Source: Cognaticolwellia aestuarii
GTDB taxonomy: Bacteria; Pseudomonadota; Gammaproteobacteria; Enterobacterales; Alteromonadaceae
Assembly: GCF_002000025.1 (NCBI RefSeq)
Contig: NZ_MUZV01000005.1
Coordinates: 186,001 to 250,000, forward strand
Direction: 5' to 3'
Length of the DNA: 64,000 nt
Part shown: positions 55,049 through 63,907 of the stretch, one piece after another
How the letters are laid out: the number at the start of each line of letters is the position of its first letter
Position numbering within the stretch: position 1 is the first letter of the stretch
Notes under the pieces: generated by a model
Databases searched by the model: none
Seen by the model: the letters and a program-made list of their open reading frames with translations, nothing else
What the model was told of the DNA's origin: nothing
Made by a program: the position numbers and the translations under genes

Positions 55049-55666
55049 ATGAGTCAACTAGAAATCATGACAAACGAAAATGATGAACTTGTCTTTCTTA
55101 AAGGAGGAAGGCAATTAACTAGTCGAATTCTTGAAAGTAAAGCAGCAAGACGCGTTAAAGAGTGCGCTCTCATTTGCACAGAACTAGATGATTCAATTTA
55201 CTGGCTAAAGGAATTAAAAGAGTTAGTTACACACAATACTATTTCTCTAAACGACAAAACAGATGAATCTGAAAAATTTGCCAGAGACACTAGAGCTTAC
55301 TTTACTTCTGCTTGTGTCACATATTTTAAATTTTTTACTCATGGTTTTGGCATGTCAGTAAAGGTCGATGCAAATAAAATCTATGATAAAAGTCAATTAG
55401 AAATACATAATAGCGTTGAAGAACTGCGGCACAAATTAATCGCACATATTGATGTAAGTGAAGACTTTACTCATGAACTTTATGCTATAGAAGATCCTGA
55501 AAAAGAGTTTAAACCATCAATAGTTCCATTTTTCTCTCGTACCAATCATTTTTTCGATGAAAAACTAGATTCGTTTATAGAGTTAGTTGAGTTTCTAAAA
55601 GATTATTTTCACTCTCAATATGAGGGCGCAGGGAAAAGCTTGATGAAAGAAACTTTTGGTAAGTAG
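55049..55666 (+). CDS. HEPN-like protein of unknown function (cassette B2)
   Basis: A 205-residue helical protein. It carries RHKLIAH (Arg127, His133), an R-x5-H motif in the R-x4-6-H range of HEPN ribonucleases, in the helical context NSVEELRHKLIAHID. No other catalytic motif is evident and no antitoxin gene sits beside it. It could be a defence or toxin-type RNase, or just a helical protein with a chance motif. It is in the array between attC B1 and B2. Confidence 0.7.
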   Translation: MSQLEIMTNENDELVFLKGGRQLTSRILESKAARRVKECALICTELDDSIYWLKELKELVTHNTISLNDKTDESEKFARDTRAYFTSACVTYFKFFTHGFGMSVKVDANKIYDKSQLEIHNSVEELRHKLIAHIDVSEDFTHELYAIEDPEKEFKPSIVPFFSRTNHFFDEKLDSFIELVEFLKDYFHSQYEGAGKSLMKETFGK

Positions 55667-55673
55667 AAAGTTT

Positions 55674-55772
55674 GCCTAACAAGACCTTTAAACGGACAAA
55701 AAACAGTTTGCTGTTTTCACTCCGTTCAACATTTTAGCAAACAATTTTTTGCCGCTTAAGGTGGCGTTATAT
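55674..55772 (+). repeat. Integron attC site (B2)
   Basis: From GCCTAAC to GTTATAT. Inner arms ACAGTTTGCT and AGCAAACAATT pair with small interruptions, and outer CGGACAAAAAA pairs with TTTTTTGCCG. The cassette ends GTTAGGCAAAC and GTTTGCCTAAC are perfect complements. Confidence 0.92.
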
Positions 55773-55795
55773 TTTTAATCAAATGGAGTTACATT

Positions 55796-55996
55796 ATGCA
55801 AAAATCAAAAAGTACAATTCGAGTTTTAGTTCTTACAGGCCTCTTCGTTTCAAGTGTTGCTATGGCGACAACTGGCTTCTTAAAAGGAGAAAGAACAAGT
55901 GGGATGAATAAAATTTGTATCTATGATGTTCTTGGAAGCACTTATACTTTAAATGTCAAATCGACAGATCTTTGTCCGTTAACTTATGAGTTCTAA
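55796..55996 (+). CDS. Small secreted protein of integron-cassette type (cassette B3)
   Basis: A 66-residue protein with a signal peptide (VLVLTGLFVSSVAMA) and a short mature part TTGFLKGERTSGMNKICIYD ending near DLCPLTYEF, with two Cys likely paired. Proteins of this style (FLKGE-SGMNKIC) are familiar from Vibrio-type cassette arrays; no function is known. GGAG is well placed. Confidence 0.8.
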   Translation: MQKSKSTIRVLVLTGLFVSSVAMATTGFLKGERTSGMNKICIYDVLGSTYTLNVKSTDLCPLTYEF

Positions 55997-55997
55997 A

Positions 55998-56091
55998 ATA
56001 TAACAAGGCGCTTAAACGGAAAAATTACAGTTGGCTTGCGCTTCGCGCAGTATAGCCTAACTGTATTTTTCCGCTTAGCTTGGCGTTATGC
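55998..56091 (+). repeat. Integron attC site (B3)
   Basis: From ATATAAC to GTTATGC. Arms CGGAAAAATTACAGTTGGCT and AGCCTAACTGTATTTTTCCG pair with a few bulges. The loop holds GCGCTTCGCGC. The cassette ends GTTATATTTT and AAAATATAAC are complements. Confidence 0.92.
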
Positions 56092-56113
56092 ATTTTCATA
56101 AATTAAGGTTCTC

Positions 56114-56929
56114 ATGGATAGTAAAGTCAAAGTAATAAATAAACTTATTGAAGTTGGTAACGAATTTACAACAGAAAATTTTTGCTTTCCAAATGATTAT
56201 GATGCAAGTGAATTTGGAGGTGATGACACAGCCAAATGGTTAGAATGGAAAACCAGAGCACAAAATATTATTGATTCTTCTATGGCTGAAAATTCAGCAG
56301 CTGTGAAATTAGCAAATAGAGCCGTTAAAACTAGGACAAGTGGCCATCAACTTATTAAATTTGAAGAGGTGAGAACAGCATTAATTGCTGCCTTGAAAAA
56401 CACAATGGATGCACTCAAAGAAGACGCTTACGGAGAGTTAAAGCAAAAAGAAAGTACAAGTAATTCCCCTGTTTTATCTAATAAAATATTTATCGTTCAT
56501 GGGCATGACTCACAATTAAAAACAGATGTAGAACGCTTTATTCACGAAATCGGCTTAGAACCTATAGTTTTACATCGTCAAGCTGACAAAGGTAATACTG
56601 TAATAGAGAAGTTTGAAGAAAATAGTGATGTTGGATATGCATTTATACTTTTAACGCCTGATGAAATAGCAATGACTAAAGATCAATTAGAAGTCGATGA
56701 AGCTGATAGAGTAAAAGAATTAAGAGCTAGACCTAATGTTATTTTCGAGTTTGGATATTTTGTTGGTAAATTAGGGCGTTCCAAAGTGTGTTGTCTCCAT
56801 AAAGGAGACGTTGAAATTCCAAGTGATCTTGCTGGTTTAGTATATAAAAAAGTTGATGAATCTATTGATGCTCAGGCTTATGCCATCATTAAGGAACTTA
56901 AAAGTGCAGGTTATGATATTCGAGTATAA
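56114..56929 (+). CDS. TIR-like domain protein, possible defence gene (cassette B4)
   Basis: A 271-residue protein. Residues 1-115 are a helical N-terminal region. Residues about 124-270 are a TIR-like fold of the PF10137 type (CAP12/Pycsar-effector TIR), with KIFIVHGHDSQ as the first strand, FILLTPDEIA, then RPNVIFEFGYFVGKLGRSKV with Glu212 as the candidate NADase residue, and IPSDLAGLVY. The family occurs in anti-phage systems that cleave NAD+, though here no cyclase is next to it. AAGG lies five bases before the ATG. The gene is complete. Confidence 0.82.
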   Translation: MDSKVKVINKLIEVGNEFTTENFCFPNDYDASEFGGDDTAKWLEWKTRAQNIIDSSMAENSAAVKLANRAVKTRTSGHQLIKFEEVRTALIAALKNTMDALKEDAYGELKQKESTSNSPVLSNKIFIVHGHDSQLKTDVERFIHEIGLEPIVLHRQADKGNTVIEKFEENSDVGYAFILLTPDEIAMTKDQLEVDEADRVKELRARPNVIFEFGYFVGKLGRSKVCCLHKGDVEIPSDLAGLVYKKVDESIDAQAYAIIKELKSAGYDIRV

Positions 56930-56931
56930 AT

Positions 56932-56996
56932 GCATAACACATATGAGCCTTATTCCCGTCAATAGGCAATAGGGGTTTATTTAGCTGCCGTTAGGC
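56932..56996 (+). repeat. Possible attC site (B4), weak or shortened
   Basis: From GCATAAC to GTTAGGC, 65 bp. The cassette end AAATGCATAAC mirrors its start GTTATGCATTT exactly, which supports a cassette end, but inner arms pair poorly. Confidence 0.45.
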
Positions 56997-57530
56997 AGCT
57001 AATTGTTCAGTCAATTCACAAGTTCATCTACTTCGCTATGTCAATTAGCCATTAAACAACGGTTTACGGCAAACACATATAGAGGCTCTCTTATTGTGAT
57101 CTCATCACTGCCTACTCTGTCTATCCATAGGTTAAGTAGGGGCACTAGACATTTATCGGTTAACCTTACGCTGGTACTATTCAAGCATGATGACTCAGTG
57201 CCTTTGGGCACAGTTCAGTTAGTTTAAGACTCAGTTAAGGTGTAAACGCGCTTGCTCATTGCAACTTTTAACGTTAATGCGCACCAATGGCGAGTCTAAT
57301 CAAGCGAAGTGGTTTGGACTACTCAGCATAATAATCTGGACTTCCCATACTTTGAATAAATACAGACGCTATTTTTAGCAACAATAGAGTGAATATCTGT
57401 GTATAGAGTGACAAACAAGGCTTTCAGCTCCATATCTGTACCTAAAACCGATCCAGTTTCATTAGAAACGTTCTAGTTCTATATTGGAATGATCACAATA
57501 AATTTAAAAACAAGCGTATTAAAATTTTAC
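56997..57530. other. Gene-poor stretch after cluster B
   Basis: No convincing gene. A 74-codon plus-strand frame starting with TTG at 57003 has no recognisable pattern. It could be decayed mobile DNA from the array end. Confidence 0.4.
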
Positions 57531-57550
57531 AACCGACCTATCGGTCGGTT
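57531..57550. promoter_or_regulatory. TetR operator upstream of its own gene
   Basis: AACCGACCTATCGGTCGGTT: perfect 8-bp arms around TATC, 43 bp before the TetR start. The same GACC-N3-CGGTCGGT pattern precedes the MlaC-like gene. Confidence 0.85.
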
Positions 57551-57593
57551 AAAATAACGCTATTAACACCTTCACAGCTTAAAGAAAAAATTA

Positions 57594-58178
57594 ATGAGAG
57601 ACGCTGAACAAACCCGTAAAAAAATACTTGAAATAAGCGCTGATGAAATTCATAAAAAGGGTTTCACTGCAACAAGCTTATCTTGCATTTTAGCGCGTTG
57701 TGGGATTTCTAAAGGCGCTCTTTATTATCATTTTTCTAATAAGATGGAGCTGGGCTATGCGGTATTTGAAGAGGTGTACGCACCGGCTTTTATTGCACTT
57801 TGGCAACCGCCGGTAGAATCTGAAGATCCTATCCAAGGTTTGTGTGACTTTTTCAGTGCAATGTCGAAAGAGATGACTTGTGATGAAATTGTCTGTGGCT
57901 GCCCACTTAATAACCTCTGCCAAGAAATGTCGGGAGTTGATGAAGGCTTTCGTATCCGTATATTAGCGATGCAACAACAGCTGAACTTATTAATTGCTAC
58001 CAATTTATTACGCGTTAGTAAGCAACTAAAACCCGATTTGGACTTTAGCCAAATCGCCTACTTTATTGTTTCAACGTTCCATGGTTCTTCAAGTTTAAGT
58101 AAAAGTTCATTAAACAAAGAGCTTTTCGATAAAGTGATTAAAGAACTTTGCCGCTATCTGCAACAGCTCAAACGCTAG
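57594..58178 (+). CDS. TetR family transcriptional regulator
   Basis: A 194-residue repressor. The HTH is GFTATSLSCILARCGISKGA followed by LYYHFSNKMELGYAVF. The C-terminal part contains CGCPLNNLCQEMS and GSSSLSKSS, typical of the AcrR-like group that binds hydrophobic ligands. It is autoregulated by an operator just upstream and probably also represses the adjacent MlaC-like gene through the second operator. Confidence 0.93.
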   Translation: MRDAEQTRKKILEISADEIHKKGFTATSLSCILARCGISKGALYYHFSNKMELGYAVFEEVYAPAFIALWQPPVESEDPIQGLCDFFSAMSKEMTCDEIVCGCPLNNLCQEMSGVDEGFRIRILAMQQQLNLLIATNLLRVSKQLKPDLDFSQIAYFIVSTFHGSSSLSKSSLNKELFDKVIKELCRYLQQLKR

Positions 58179-58250
58179 TTTTCCTTTAATTGTTTCTAGG
58201 TTAACAATTCTTAACACTTTATCGTCTACCTTAATCCTAAAAACCATTTA

Positions 58251-58270
58251 CAGACCGTGCGGTCGGTATG
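58251..58270. promoter_or_regulatory. TetR operator upstream of MlaC-like gene
   Basis: CAGACCGTGCGGTCGGTATG shares C-x-GACC-N3-CGGTCGGT with the operator at 57531-57550. It lies about 60 bp before the MlaC-like start. Confidence 0.75.
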
Positions 58271-58328
58271 TATAATGCCCGCCATTATTAATATCAACAC
58301 ATTTTAACTTTATCTCGCAAGGATCGTC

Positions 58329-58943
58329 ATGAAACAGCTCCTAATACTTTTAGTATTACTCATCGGCTTTATGCAAAACAGTGTTGCAACTGAGGCTACG
58401 GCATCAGTTTCTCCTTACCAAGTAATTGAAGTAACAGGCAATAAACTATTTACTAGGATTGCCAATAATCAAGAGGCTTTAAATAAGTTTCCTGAGCTGA
58501 TGCGAGACATTGTTGAAGAAGAGTTAATGCCGTCGGTAGATTACCAATATGCAGCATTTAAAATTTTGGGTAAGCACTTAAAAAAAACAACGGCTGAACA
58601 AAGAGTAAAGTTTATTACCGCTATGCGTGCATATTTAGTTCGTACATATGCCAATGCATTAACTCAATATCAAAATCAAAAAGTTTTGTTTGAGCCTGAA
58701 GCTAATTTAAAAGCCAATGCGAGATCAGCGTCTGTGGATGTAAAAATAGTTGATACCGGTAAACCCGATATCAAACTAACCTTTCAAATGCGCAAAGATC
58801 GTAAAACTCACCAATGGAAAGCCTATGACATGATTGTTGAAGGAATTTCATTAATTAGTACTAAGCAATCAGAGTTTAACCGCAAAATATCCGATTTAGG
58901 TTTAGATCAGGTAACTATAGAGCTTGCGTCAATAACTAAGTAA
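58329..58943 (+). CDS. MlaC/Ttg2D-like phospholipid-binding periplasmic protein
   Basis: A 204-residue exported protein. The signal peptide is LLILLVLLIGFMQNSVA. The MlaC/Ttg2 (PF05494) fold shows LMPSVDYQYAAFKILGKHLK and TAEQRVKFITAMRAYLVRTY, with KAYDMIVEGISLI near the end. MlaC ferries phospholipids between the outer membrane and the MlaFEDB complex; here it is alone, without mlaFEDB. AAGGA lies eight bases upstream. A solo copy under a TetR switch suggests a stress-induced lipid function. Confidence 0.88.
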   Translation: MKQLLILLVLLIGFMQNSVATEATASVSPYQVIEVTGNKLFTRIANNQEALNKFPELMRDIVEEELMPSVDYQYAAFKILGKHLKKTTAEQRVKFITAMRAYLVRTYANALTQYQNQKVLFEPEANLKANARSASVDVKIVDTGKPDIKLTFQMRKDRKTHQWKAYDMIVEGISLISTKQSEFNRKISDLGLDQVTIELASITK

Positions 58944-58965
58944 CCTCTGTTTAGTATCTCAATGA

Positions 58966-58992
58966 AAAAGCCTGCATAATGCAGGCTTTTTT
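58966..58992 (+). terminator. Terminator between MlaC-like and acylase genes
   Basis: AAAAGCCTGCA and TGCAGGCTTTT form a strong stem with T-runs on both sides; it serves both convergent genes. Confidence 0.9.
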
Positions 58993-59037
58993 GTGTATTA
59001 GAGCTTACGCCCTTGATATAGAATAATTCAAAACAAG

Positions 59038-61569
59038 CTAGTTACTCGAAACAGCTGAGGTAATCGTCATTTCTGACACCTTATTGGCCTCAATATCTTC
59101 TTCGCTAAAGCGTAACGGTCTCAGTTGAGGCTGCTGAGAATATAACAAGGTTTGGTCTAAGTTATGATCACTGCCGTATTCATTCGATTGTGAGTAACTC
59201 AATAAACCACGTGCAACAGGACCATCCTCAGTAAAGTTCACTACGGTCATCCAACTACTACCGTAACTAATATGATAGCCCTTACCTTCAGCACTCAATA
59301 TTGAGTCATTATTTTGCGCTGGATAGACATGGCGCGGTAATAGCGAACCATCATTTCCGGTGCGGGCACTGAAAACGTTAAAACCACCTTCTATATTATG
59401 CGCACCTGCCCACGGAATTTTAACGCCTGAAGCACTACCATCAGGTAAGCTACGCTCAACAAATTGCACAGTGCCCAATGTGGCATCTAAAGCCACTCCA
59501 GCGGACTCAACATTAACAATAGCTTGGGCAAACTGTTCAAGGGTAGTTGTATTACTCACCAAACCTTTTGGTGTGGTTATTGCGTTATCAACAGCAAAGT
59601 CTTGTTGCCATTGTGGGTTTTGGTCGAACAAAAACGCAAACTCTCTAAATAAATGTGCAGAGCTGCTATTTTTATTCATTGTGCCATCCCATAGCGCTAA
59701 TGCAGAGCAACCCGCACTAATATCTATGTTATCAGCACCAAGAGCGACAGGTGTACTGCCCTGCGCTTGGCATATAGTTAACAGCTGAGACAAAATACTT
59801 TCAGCAAGATAACTACGATTACTAAAAAGTGCTTGCTCAACTTCTTCAGGGCTAAACAAACCATCGCTACCCGCACTGTCTGCTAGCAATTTATGTGCAA
59901 GTCGAGAACGTAATGACTGTTGATTTTCAACAGGGCCATACAAAGGTGAAACGCCCGATATTGGGGCATTCAAGTTCGTTAACCAGAAACTGTCGTTTGA
60001 ATTTTGCACATAATCAGTACCTGAATATTTAGGAGCATCAGCGTAAGGTACTGCCCGTTCAAAATCAAAAGCTGATAGATAACCTGGTAACAGGGTAAAT
60101 CCTGCGGCTTGCTTAGCAGCAATCAATGCCGGATTTGTCGTCATGGCATTAATGGCCGTACTGGTTAAATTAGGCACCGTTGAGTCATCAATATAAAATA
60201 CGTTACCTTCAGCATCTGCTGACATGGTATTGTTAAAAATTACCCCATCGTAGTCCTGAAATGCTTGCTTAAACTCTTCTATATTGCCGGCTAAGTTCAT
60301 CGCAAGCCAATGGTCGATAATATCTACATTACCTAAGTTAGCGTCTTTAATAGCAAAAGCACTACCACCAGGCCCCCACGCAAAATTGCCAGGAACAACA
60401 ATCATAGGGCCATGATGGGTTGAATAACTTTTCTTAGCGAGTTTAATGGTTTGCCCTGGAGCAACGGCAACGTCAATAACAAATTCTTTTTGAGTGATCA
60501 GGCGATTAGTGCCATCAATCACTTGCGACATTTGTGCTGGGTCATTAGAGTTCAATGTCAGTTGATATACTACAAAGTGTTCTGCAGAAGAGAAAGTATG
60601 GGTCCATGCAACGTTCTCATTAAAGCCAATATTAACAACACCTGGCATACCTGTTAAAGAGCCCCCCATAACATTTAAGTGCTCAGGAATAGTGATATGA
60701 AATTGCCAGAAACGTAAATTACCGGTATGTGGAAAATGCGGATTAGCTAAGACCATACCTTTACCGTTTTCAGTTTTGTCTTTACCTAAACCCCAACCAT
60801 TTGAACCTAAGTCACTCGGGTTCTTCTCTGGTAGCGTAATGACCGGTTTAGAGTTAACCGTATAATTGTTAGCACTTGCATTGGCCGGATAAGGTGCAAA
60901 ATTTTCGCCTGGAGGCGCTGCAAGAAACATCGGACCAAGAAAGTTTGCAGCCCCAGGTAATAACGCGATACCTAAGGAGTAAGTTAGCATATCAATATCA
61001 GTAATAGGTTGAACCCATGGCATATTGGCACATGCAACATCAATGTTAGCAACACCAGTATCCGCTAAGTACTTGTTATAACCTTGGGCATAGCCTGATA
61101 ACAAGGCCTGACTGTTGGCAGATAAAGCCTTAATATTTTTTTCAGCATGCTCTCTTATGCCCAAGGTCAAAAAACCAAAGTCATTTATCAGGTGCTCAGA
61201 ATCACCAGATGCAGGCACCATATCTGGCCCCAAATACTTAGCTCGCTGTGAATTATATTTTAATATTTGATCAGCAAGTACGCAGATATTGTCTTTAGCA
61301 AAAGCATAACCAACACCGTATGACATGCTTTCAAGGTTATCTGCGGTAACATGAGGCACACCGTAATCTGTCCAGCGTATATTTGCTGTTAATATGCCGT
61401 CATCATCGAATGAAGGCACAGGAGTGACTACAGTTGGGGGTGTTGTTGGCTCCGGTGTCGTTGGGGTTGGTGTGCCAATGTAAGTATGTTCGCCACCACA
61501 AGCGGCAAGCAAGCAAGATAAACTCAACATGGTTAATGGTGTACGTAAGTATTGAAATGAATTCTTCAC
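59038..61569 (-). CDS. Penicillin-acylase-family lipoprotein
   Basis: An 843-residue Ntn-hydrolase. The start is GTG, set by GGAG six bases upstream. A lipobox (LLAAC, Cys24) is followed by a Pro/Thr linker (TPTPTTPEPTTPPT). A maturation-type Gly-Ser at 255-256 precedes NGWGLGKDKTENGKGMVLANP, so Ser256 would become the N-terminal nucleophile after self-cleavage. The family includes penicillin G acylase and AHL acylases of the PvdQ/QuiP type; quorum quenching or amide breakdown are both possible. It is anchored in the outer membrane or periplasm. Confidence 0.87.
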   Translation of the reverse strand: MKNSFQYLRTPLTMLSLSCLLAACGGEHTYIGTPTPTTPEPTTPPTVVTPVPSFDDDGILTANIRWTDYGVPHVTADNLESMSYGVGYAFAKDNICVLADQILKYNSQRAKYLGPDMVPASGDSEHLINDFGFLTLGIREHAEKNIKALSANSQALLSGYAQGYNKYLADTGVANIDVACANMPWVQPITDIDMLTYSLGIALLPGAANFLGPMFLAAPPGENFAPYPANASANNYTVNSKPVITLPEKNPSDLGSNGWGLGKDKTENGKGMVLANPHFPHTGNLRFWQFHITIPEHLNVMGGSLTGMPGVVNIGFNENVAWTHTFSSAEHFVVYQLTLNSNDPAQMSQVIDGTNRLITQKEFVIDVAVAPGQTIKLAKKSYSTHHGPMIVVPGNFAWGPGGSAFAIKDANLGNVDIIDHWLAMNLAGNIEEFKQAFQDYDGVIFNNTMSADAEGNVFYIDDSTVPNLTSTAINAMTTNPALIAAKQAAGFTLLPGYLSAFDFERAVPYADAPKYSGTDYVQNSNDSFWLTNLNAPISGVSPLYGPVENQQSLRSRLAHKLLADSAGSDGLFSPEEVEQALFSNRSYLAESILSQLLTICQAQGSTPVALGADNIDISAGCSALALWDGTMNKNSSSAHLFREFAFLFDQNPQWQQDFAVDNAITTPKGLVSNTTTLEQFAQAIVNVESAGVALDATLGTVQFVERSLPDGSASGVKIPWAGAHNIEGGFNVFSARTGNDGSLLPRHVYPAQNNDSILSAEGKGYHISYGSSWMTVVNFTEDGPVARGLLSYSQSNEYGSDHNLDQTLLYSQQPQLRPLRFSEEDIEANKVSEMTITSAVSSN

Positions 61570-61940
61570 AATAAACTCCCTCTCATCTAACTATTATTAT
61601 AATTTTTATAGCCTTAAGGCCTAATACACCAACAATAGTTGCACAATAATCAACCAATCACAAATACTCATTTTTTGGAAAACGTTACTACATTGTCTCT
61701 TTATTCATAAGCAACTTATCCGTTAGTTAGGTATAGAAATTGACTTAAAAGCTCAGCGTTACTCGCTATAGAGGCGTTTGAATTAGGCGTTTTCAAAGCA
61801 ATAAAGTGACAAGAAAAATGGTCTAAAAAGCACGATATAAAGCTATTTTTCAATTACCGAAAATAAAATTAACGATATTTCTACTAAATTTTTAAATAGC
61901 ACTATACTGGTTCAATGGTCTTAATTTTATGTACTAACTA
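61570..61940. other. Gene-free spacer
   Basis: No gene. AT-rich divergent region with the short palindrome GCCTTAAGGC at 61611-61620. Confidence 0.5.
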
Positions 61941-62912
61941 ATGCTTGCTCCAGCTAAGCCAAAAAATGAAGAAAACCGGTTAGCATCGTTATATGCCCTC
62001 AGAATATTAGATACCGATAAAGAAGAGCGATTTGATCGAGTCACTCGCCTTGCCAAAAAACTCTTTAATGTGCCTATTGCACTGATCAGTTTAGTCGATA
62101 AAGAACGTCAATGGTTTAAATCTTCAGTTGGTTTAGCAGTCAAAGAAACCACTCGAGATATTTCTTTTTGTGGCCATGCTATCAACCAAGATAAAGCTTT
62201 TATTATTGAGGATACCCTTAAAGATCAGCGTTTTTTTGACAACCCTTTAGTCACAGGTTTCCCCAATATTCGTTTTTACGCCGGCCATCCCATCACATCA
62301 CCGAGTGGTGAAAACATAGGTACATTGTGTATTATCGATACGAAAAAACGTACACTAAGCCAAGATGATGTTACCGCTTTAACAGATCTAGCTTCACTCG
62401 TATCCACCGAAATTTCTTCATTACAGCTCGCTAACATTGATGAGCTGACAAACATTACCAATCGACGTGGTTTTAAGCGTTTAAGTCAGCACAGTCTTGA
62501 AGTGGCATCTAGGCAAAATAATATATGTCACTTGGCGTACTTTGATCTAAATGACTTTAAGCTTTTTAACGACAATTATGGCCATACTATTGGCGATAAG
62601 GTTTTAAAAATATTTGCCGAACAACTTAAAAACACCTTCAGAGTTTCAGATATTTGTGCCCGTATAGGTGGTGACGAATTTGTCGTGTTACTTACTGATA
62701 CGCAGTTAGAAACCGCCAACCAAGCCATTACGCGTTTTGCTAATAATTTAATTTTAGTCAGTAAAGCTTTAAGGCTTCCTGCTGAAATATCTTTTGCCCA
62801 CGGTGTGGCAACCTATGATAAGCATAAACATATCAATATAGAACATTTGCTAGATGCCGCTGACATGGCAATGTTTAAAAATAAAAAACACAATAAACCC
62901 AATAGTTATTGA
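61941..62912 (+). CDS. GAF-GGDEF diguanylate cyclase
   Basis: A 323-residue cytosolic protein. The GAF domain (about 20-150) shows VPIALISLVDKERQWFKSSV and RDISFCGHAI, the form found in many GAF-GGDEF signal proteins. The GGDEF domain has intact GGDEF at 243-247 and an I-site RVSD at 234-237; DAADMAMFKNKK ends it. It should make c-di-GMP in response to an unknown ligand. Confidence 0.92.
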   Translation: MLAPAKPKNEENRLASLYALRILDTDKEERFDRVTRLAKKLFNVPIALISLVDKERQWFKSSVGLAVKETTRDISFCGHAINQDKAFIIEDTLKDQRFFDNPLVTGFPNIRFYAGHPITSPSGENIGTLCIIDTKKRTLSQDDVTALTDLASLVSTEISSLQLANIDELTNITNRRGFKRLSQHSLEVASRQNNICHLAYFDLNDFKLFNDNYGHTIGDKVLKIFAEQLKNTFRVSDICARIGGDEFVVLLTDTQLETANQAITRFANNLILVSKALRLPAEISFAHGVATYDKHKHINIEHLLDAADMAMFKNKKHNKPNSY

Positions 62913-62959
62913 TCATTTCATGAACTTGATTTTTCAGATCAAACTGATAAAAAGATCTA

Positions 62960-63907
62960 CTAACTGCCCTGATATAAACGCTCAAAGTTAGGAATATTTG
63001 ACTCCCAAATAGGGATATCTTTGCCAATGTATTCACGAACGGCATCAAGAAATAATCGTGTTCTTACCGGTAAATCACGGTGAGGATAAACCGCATACAT
63101 GGCACTGTAATCTAATAACTTTAAATTAGGTAATATGGGGACTAAATGACCATCGGCTACTTCACTGCCAACAATAAATGCTGGCATAACAACGAACGCC
63201 GTACCAGAAAGTGCTTTTAATAATAAAATTTCGCCATCGTTAGCTCGAAAAACACTTTTCATATTTTTCTCAATTCGCTCACCGTGCTCATCAAGATACT
63301 TTATCGTCGTAACACGCAAAGACGTGCTGGTATAATTTGCGACGGGTAATAATGATAATTCATCGATAGTTTTTGGCATACCATATGTATCAATAAACTC
63401 TGGAGACGCAAGAATAATCATACGATTACGAGCAATCTTACGAGCAATTAGTGTCGAGTCTTTGGGTTCACCAACCCGAAACGCTAAATCAAAGCCCTCG
63501 GCAACAATATCCATCACCCGATCATCTAAGCGTAATTCCACTTCAACTTGCGGAAAACGTTTTTGAAAATCATTGATCACAGGCTGTAAATAACGTTTAG
63601 CGATAATAGTCGATGACGTTACTTTTAAAACCCCACGTGGCTCTTGGTGATAATTTTCTGCCAGTCTGACTGTTTGTCCTAGCAATTCACGTAGTTCTCG
63701 AGATTTCTTTATCATTTCCGCACCTGCAGCCGTTAGCGAAAAAGAGCGAGTTGTTCTATTTAACAGCCTGACACCTAAGTCATCTTCAAGTCGGCTGATT
63801 TGTTTTGAGATCACTGAACGATCAATATTACGACTTGCTGCAGCCCCAGCAAACGAGCCGTGCTCAACAACATCTAGCAGCATAAGTAACCGGCTTGTCA
63901 TATCCAT
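62960..63907 (-). CDS. LysR family transcriptional regulator
   Basis: A 315-residue regulator. The N-terminal HTH is MLLDVVEHGSFAGAAASRN with SRLEDDLGVRLLNRTTR. The C-terminal ligand domain has LRLDDRVMDIVAEGFDLAFR, typical of the CrgA-like group of LysR proteins. The ATG at MDMTSR has GAGAG six bases upstream; a TTG five codons before it is less likely. The target lies beyond the window. Confidence 0.93.
   Translation of the reverse strand: MDMTSRLLMLLDVVEHGSFAGAAASRNIDRSVISKQISRLEDDLGVRLLNRTTRSFSLTAAGAEMIKKSRELRELLGQTVRLAENYHQEPRGVLKVTSSTIIAKRYLQPVINDFQKRFPQVEVELRLDDRVMDIVAEGFDLAFRVGEPKDSTLIARKIARNRMIILASPEFIDTYGMPKTIDELSLLPVANYTSTSLRVTTIKYLDEHGERIEKNMKSVFRANDGEILLLKALSGTAFVVMPAFIVGSEVADGHLVPILPNLKLLDYSAMYAVYPHRDLPVRTRLFLDAVREYIGKDIPIWESNIPNFERLYQGS

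Larger units (their letters stand above)
54464..56996 (+). mobile_element. Integrase-less integron cassette cluster B (CALIN-type)
   Basis: Leader element plus four cassettes, three with clear attC sites. The genes are all on one strand and unrelated to each other. No integrase gene is present. The cassette ends are complementary for 10-11 bp in all four. Confidence 0.9.

Noticed and set aside
57003-57227. 74-codon plus-strand frame
   Set aside because: Begins with TTG, shows no coherent fold or motif and no ribosome site.
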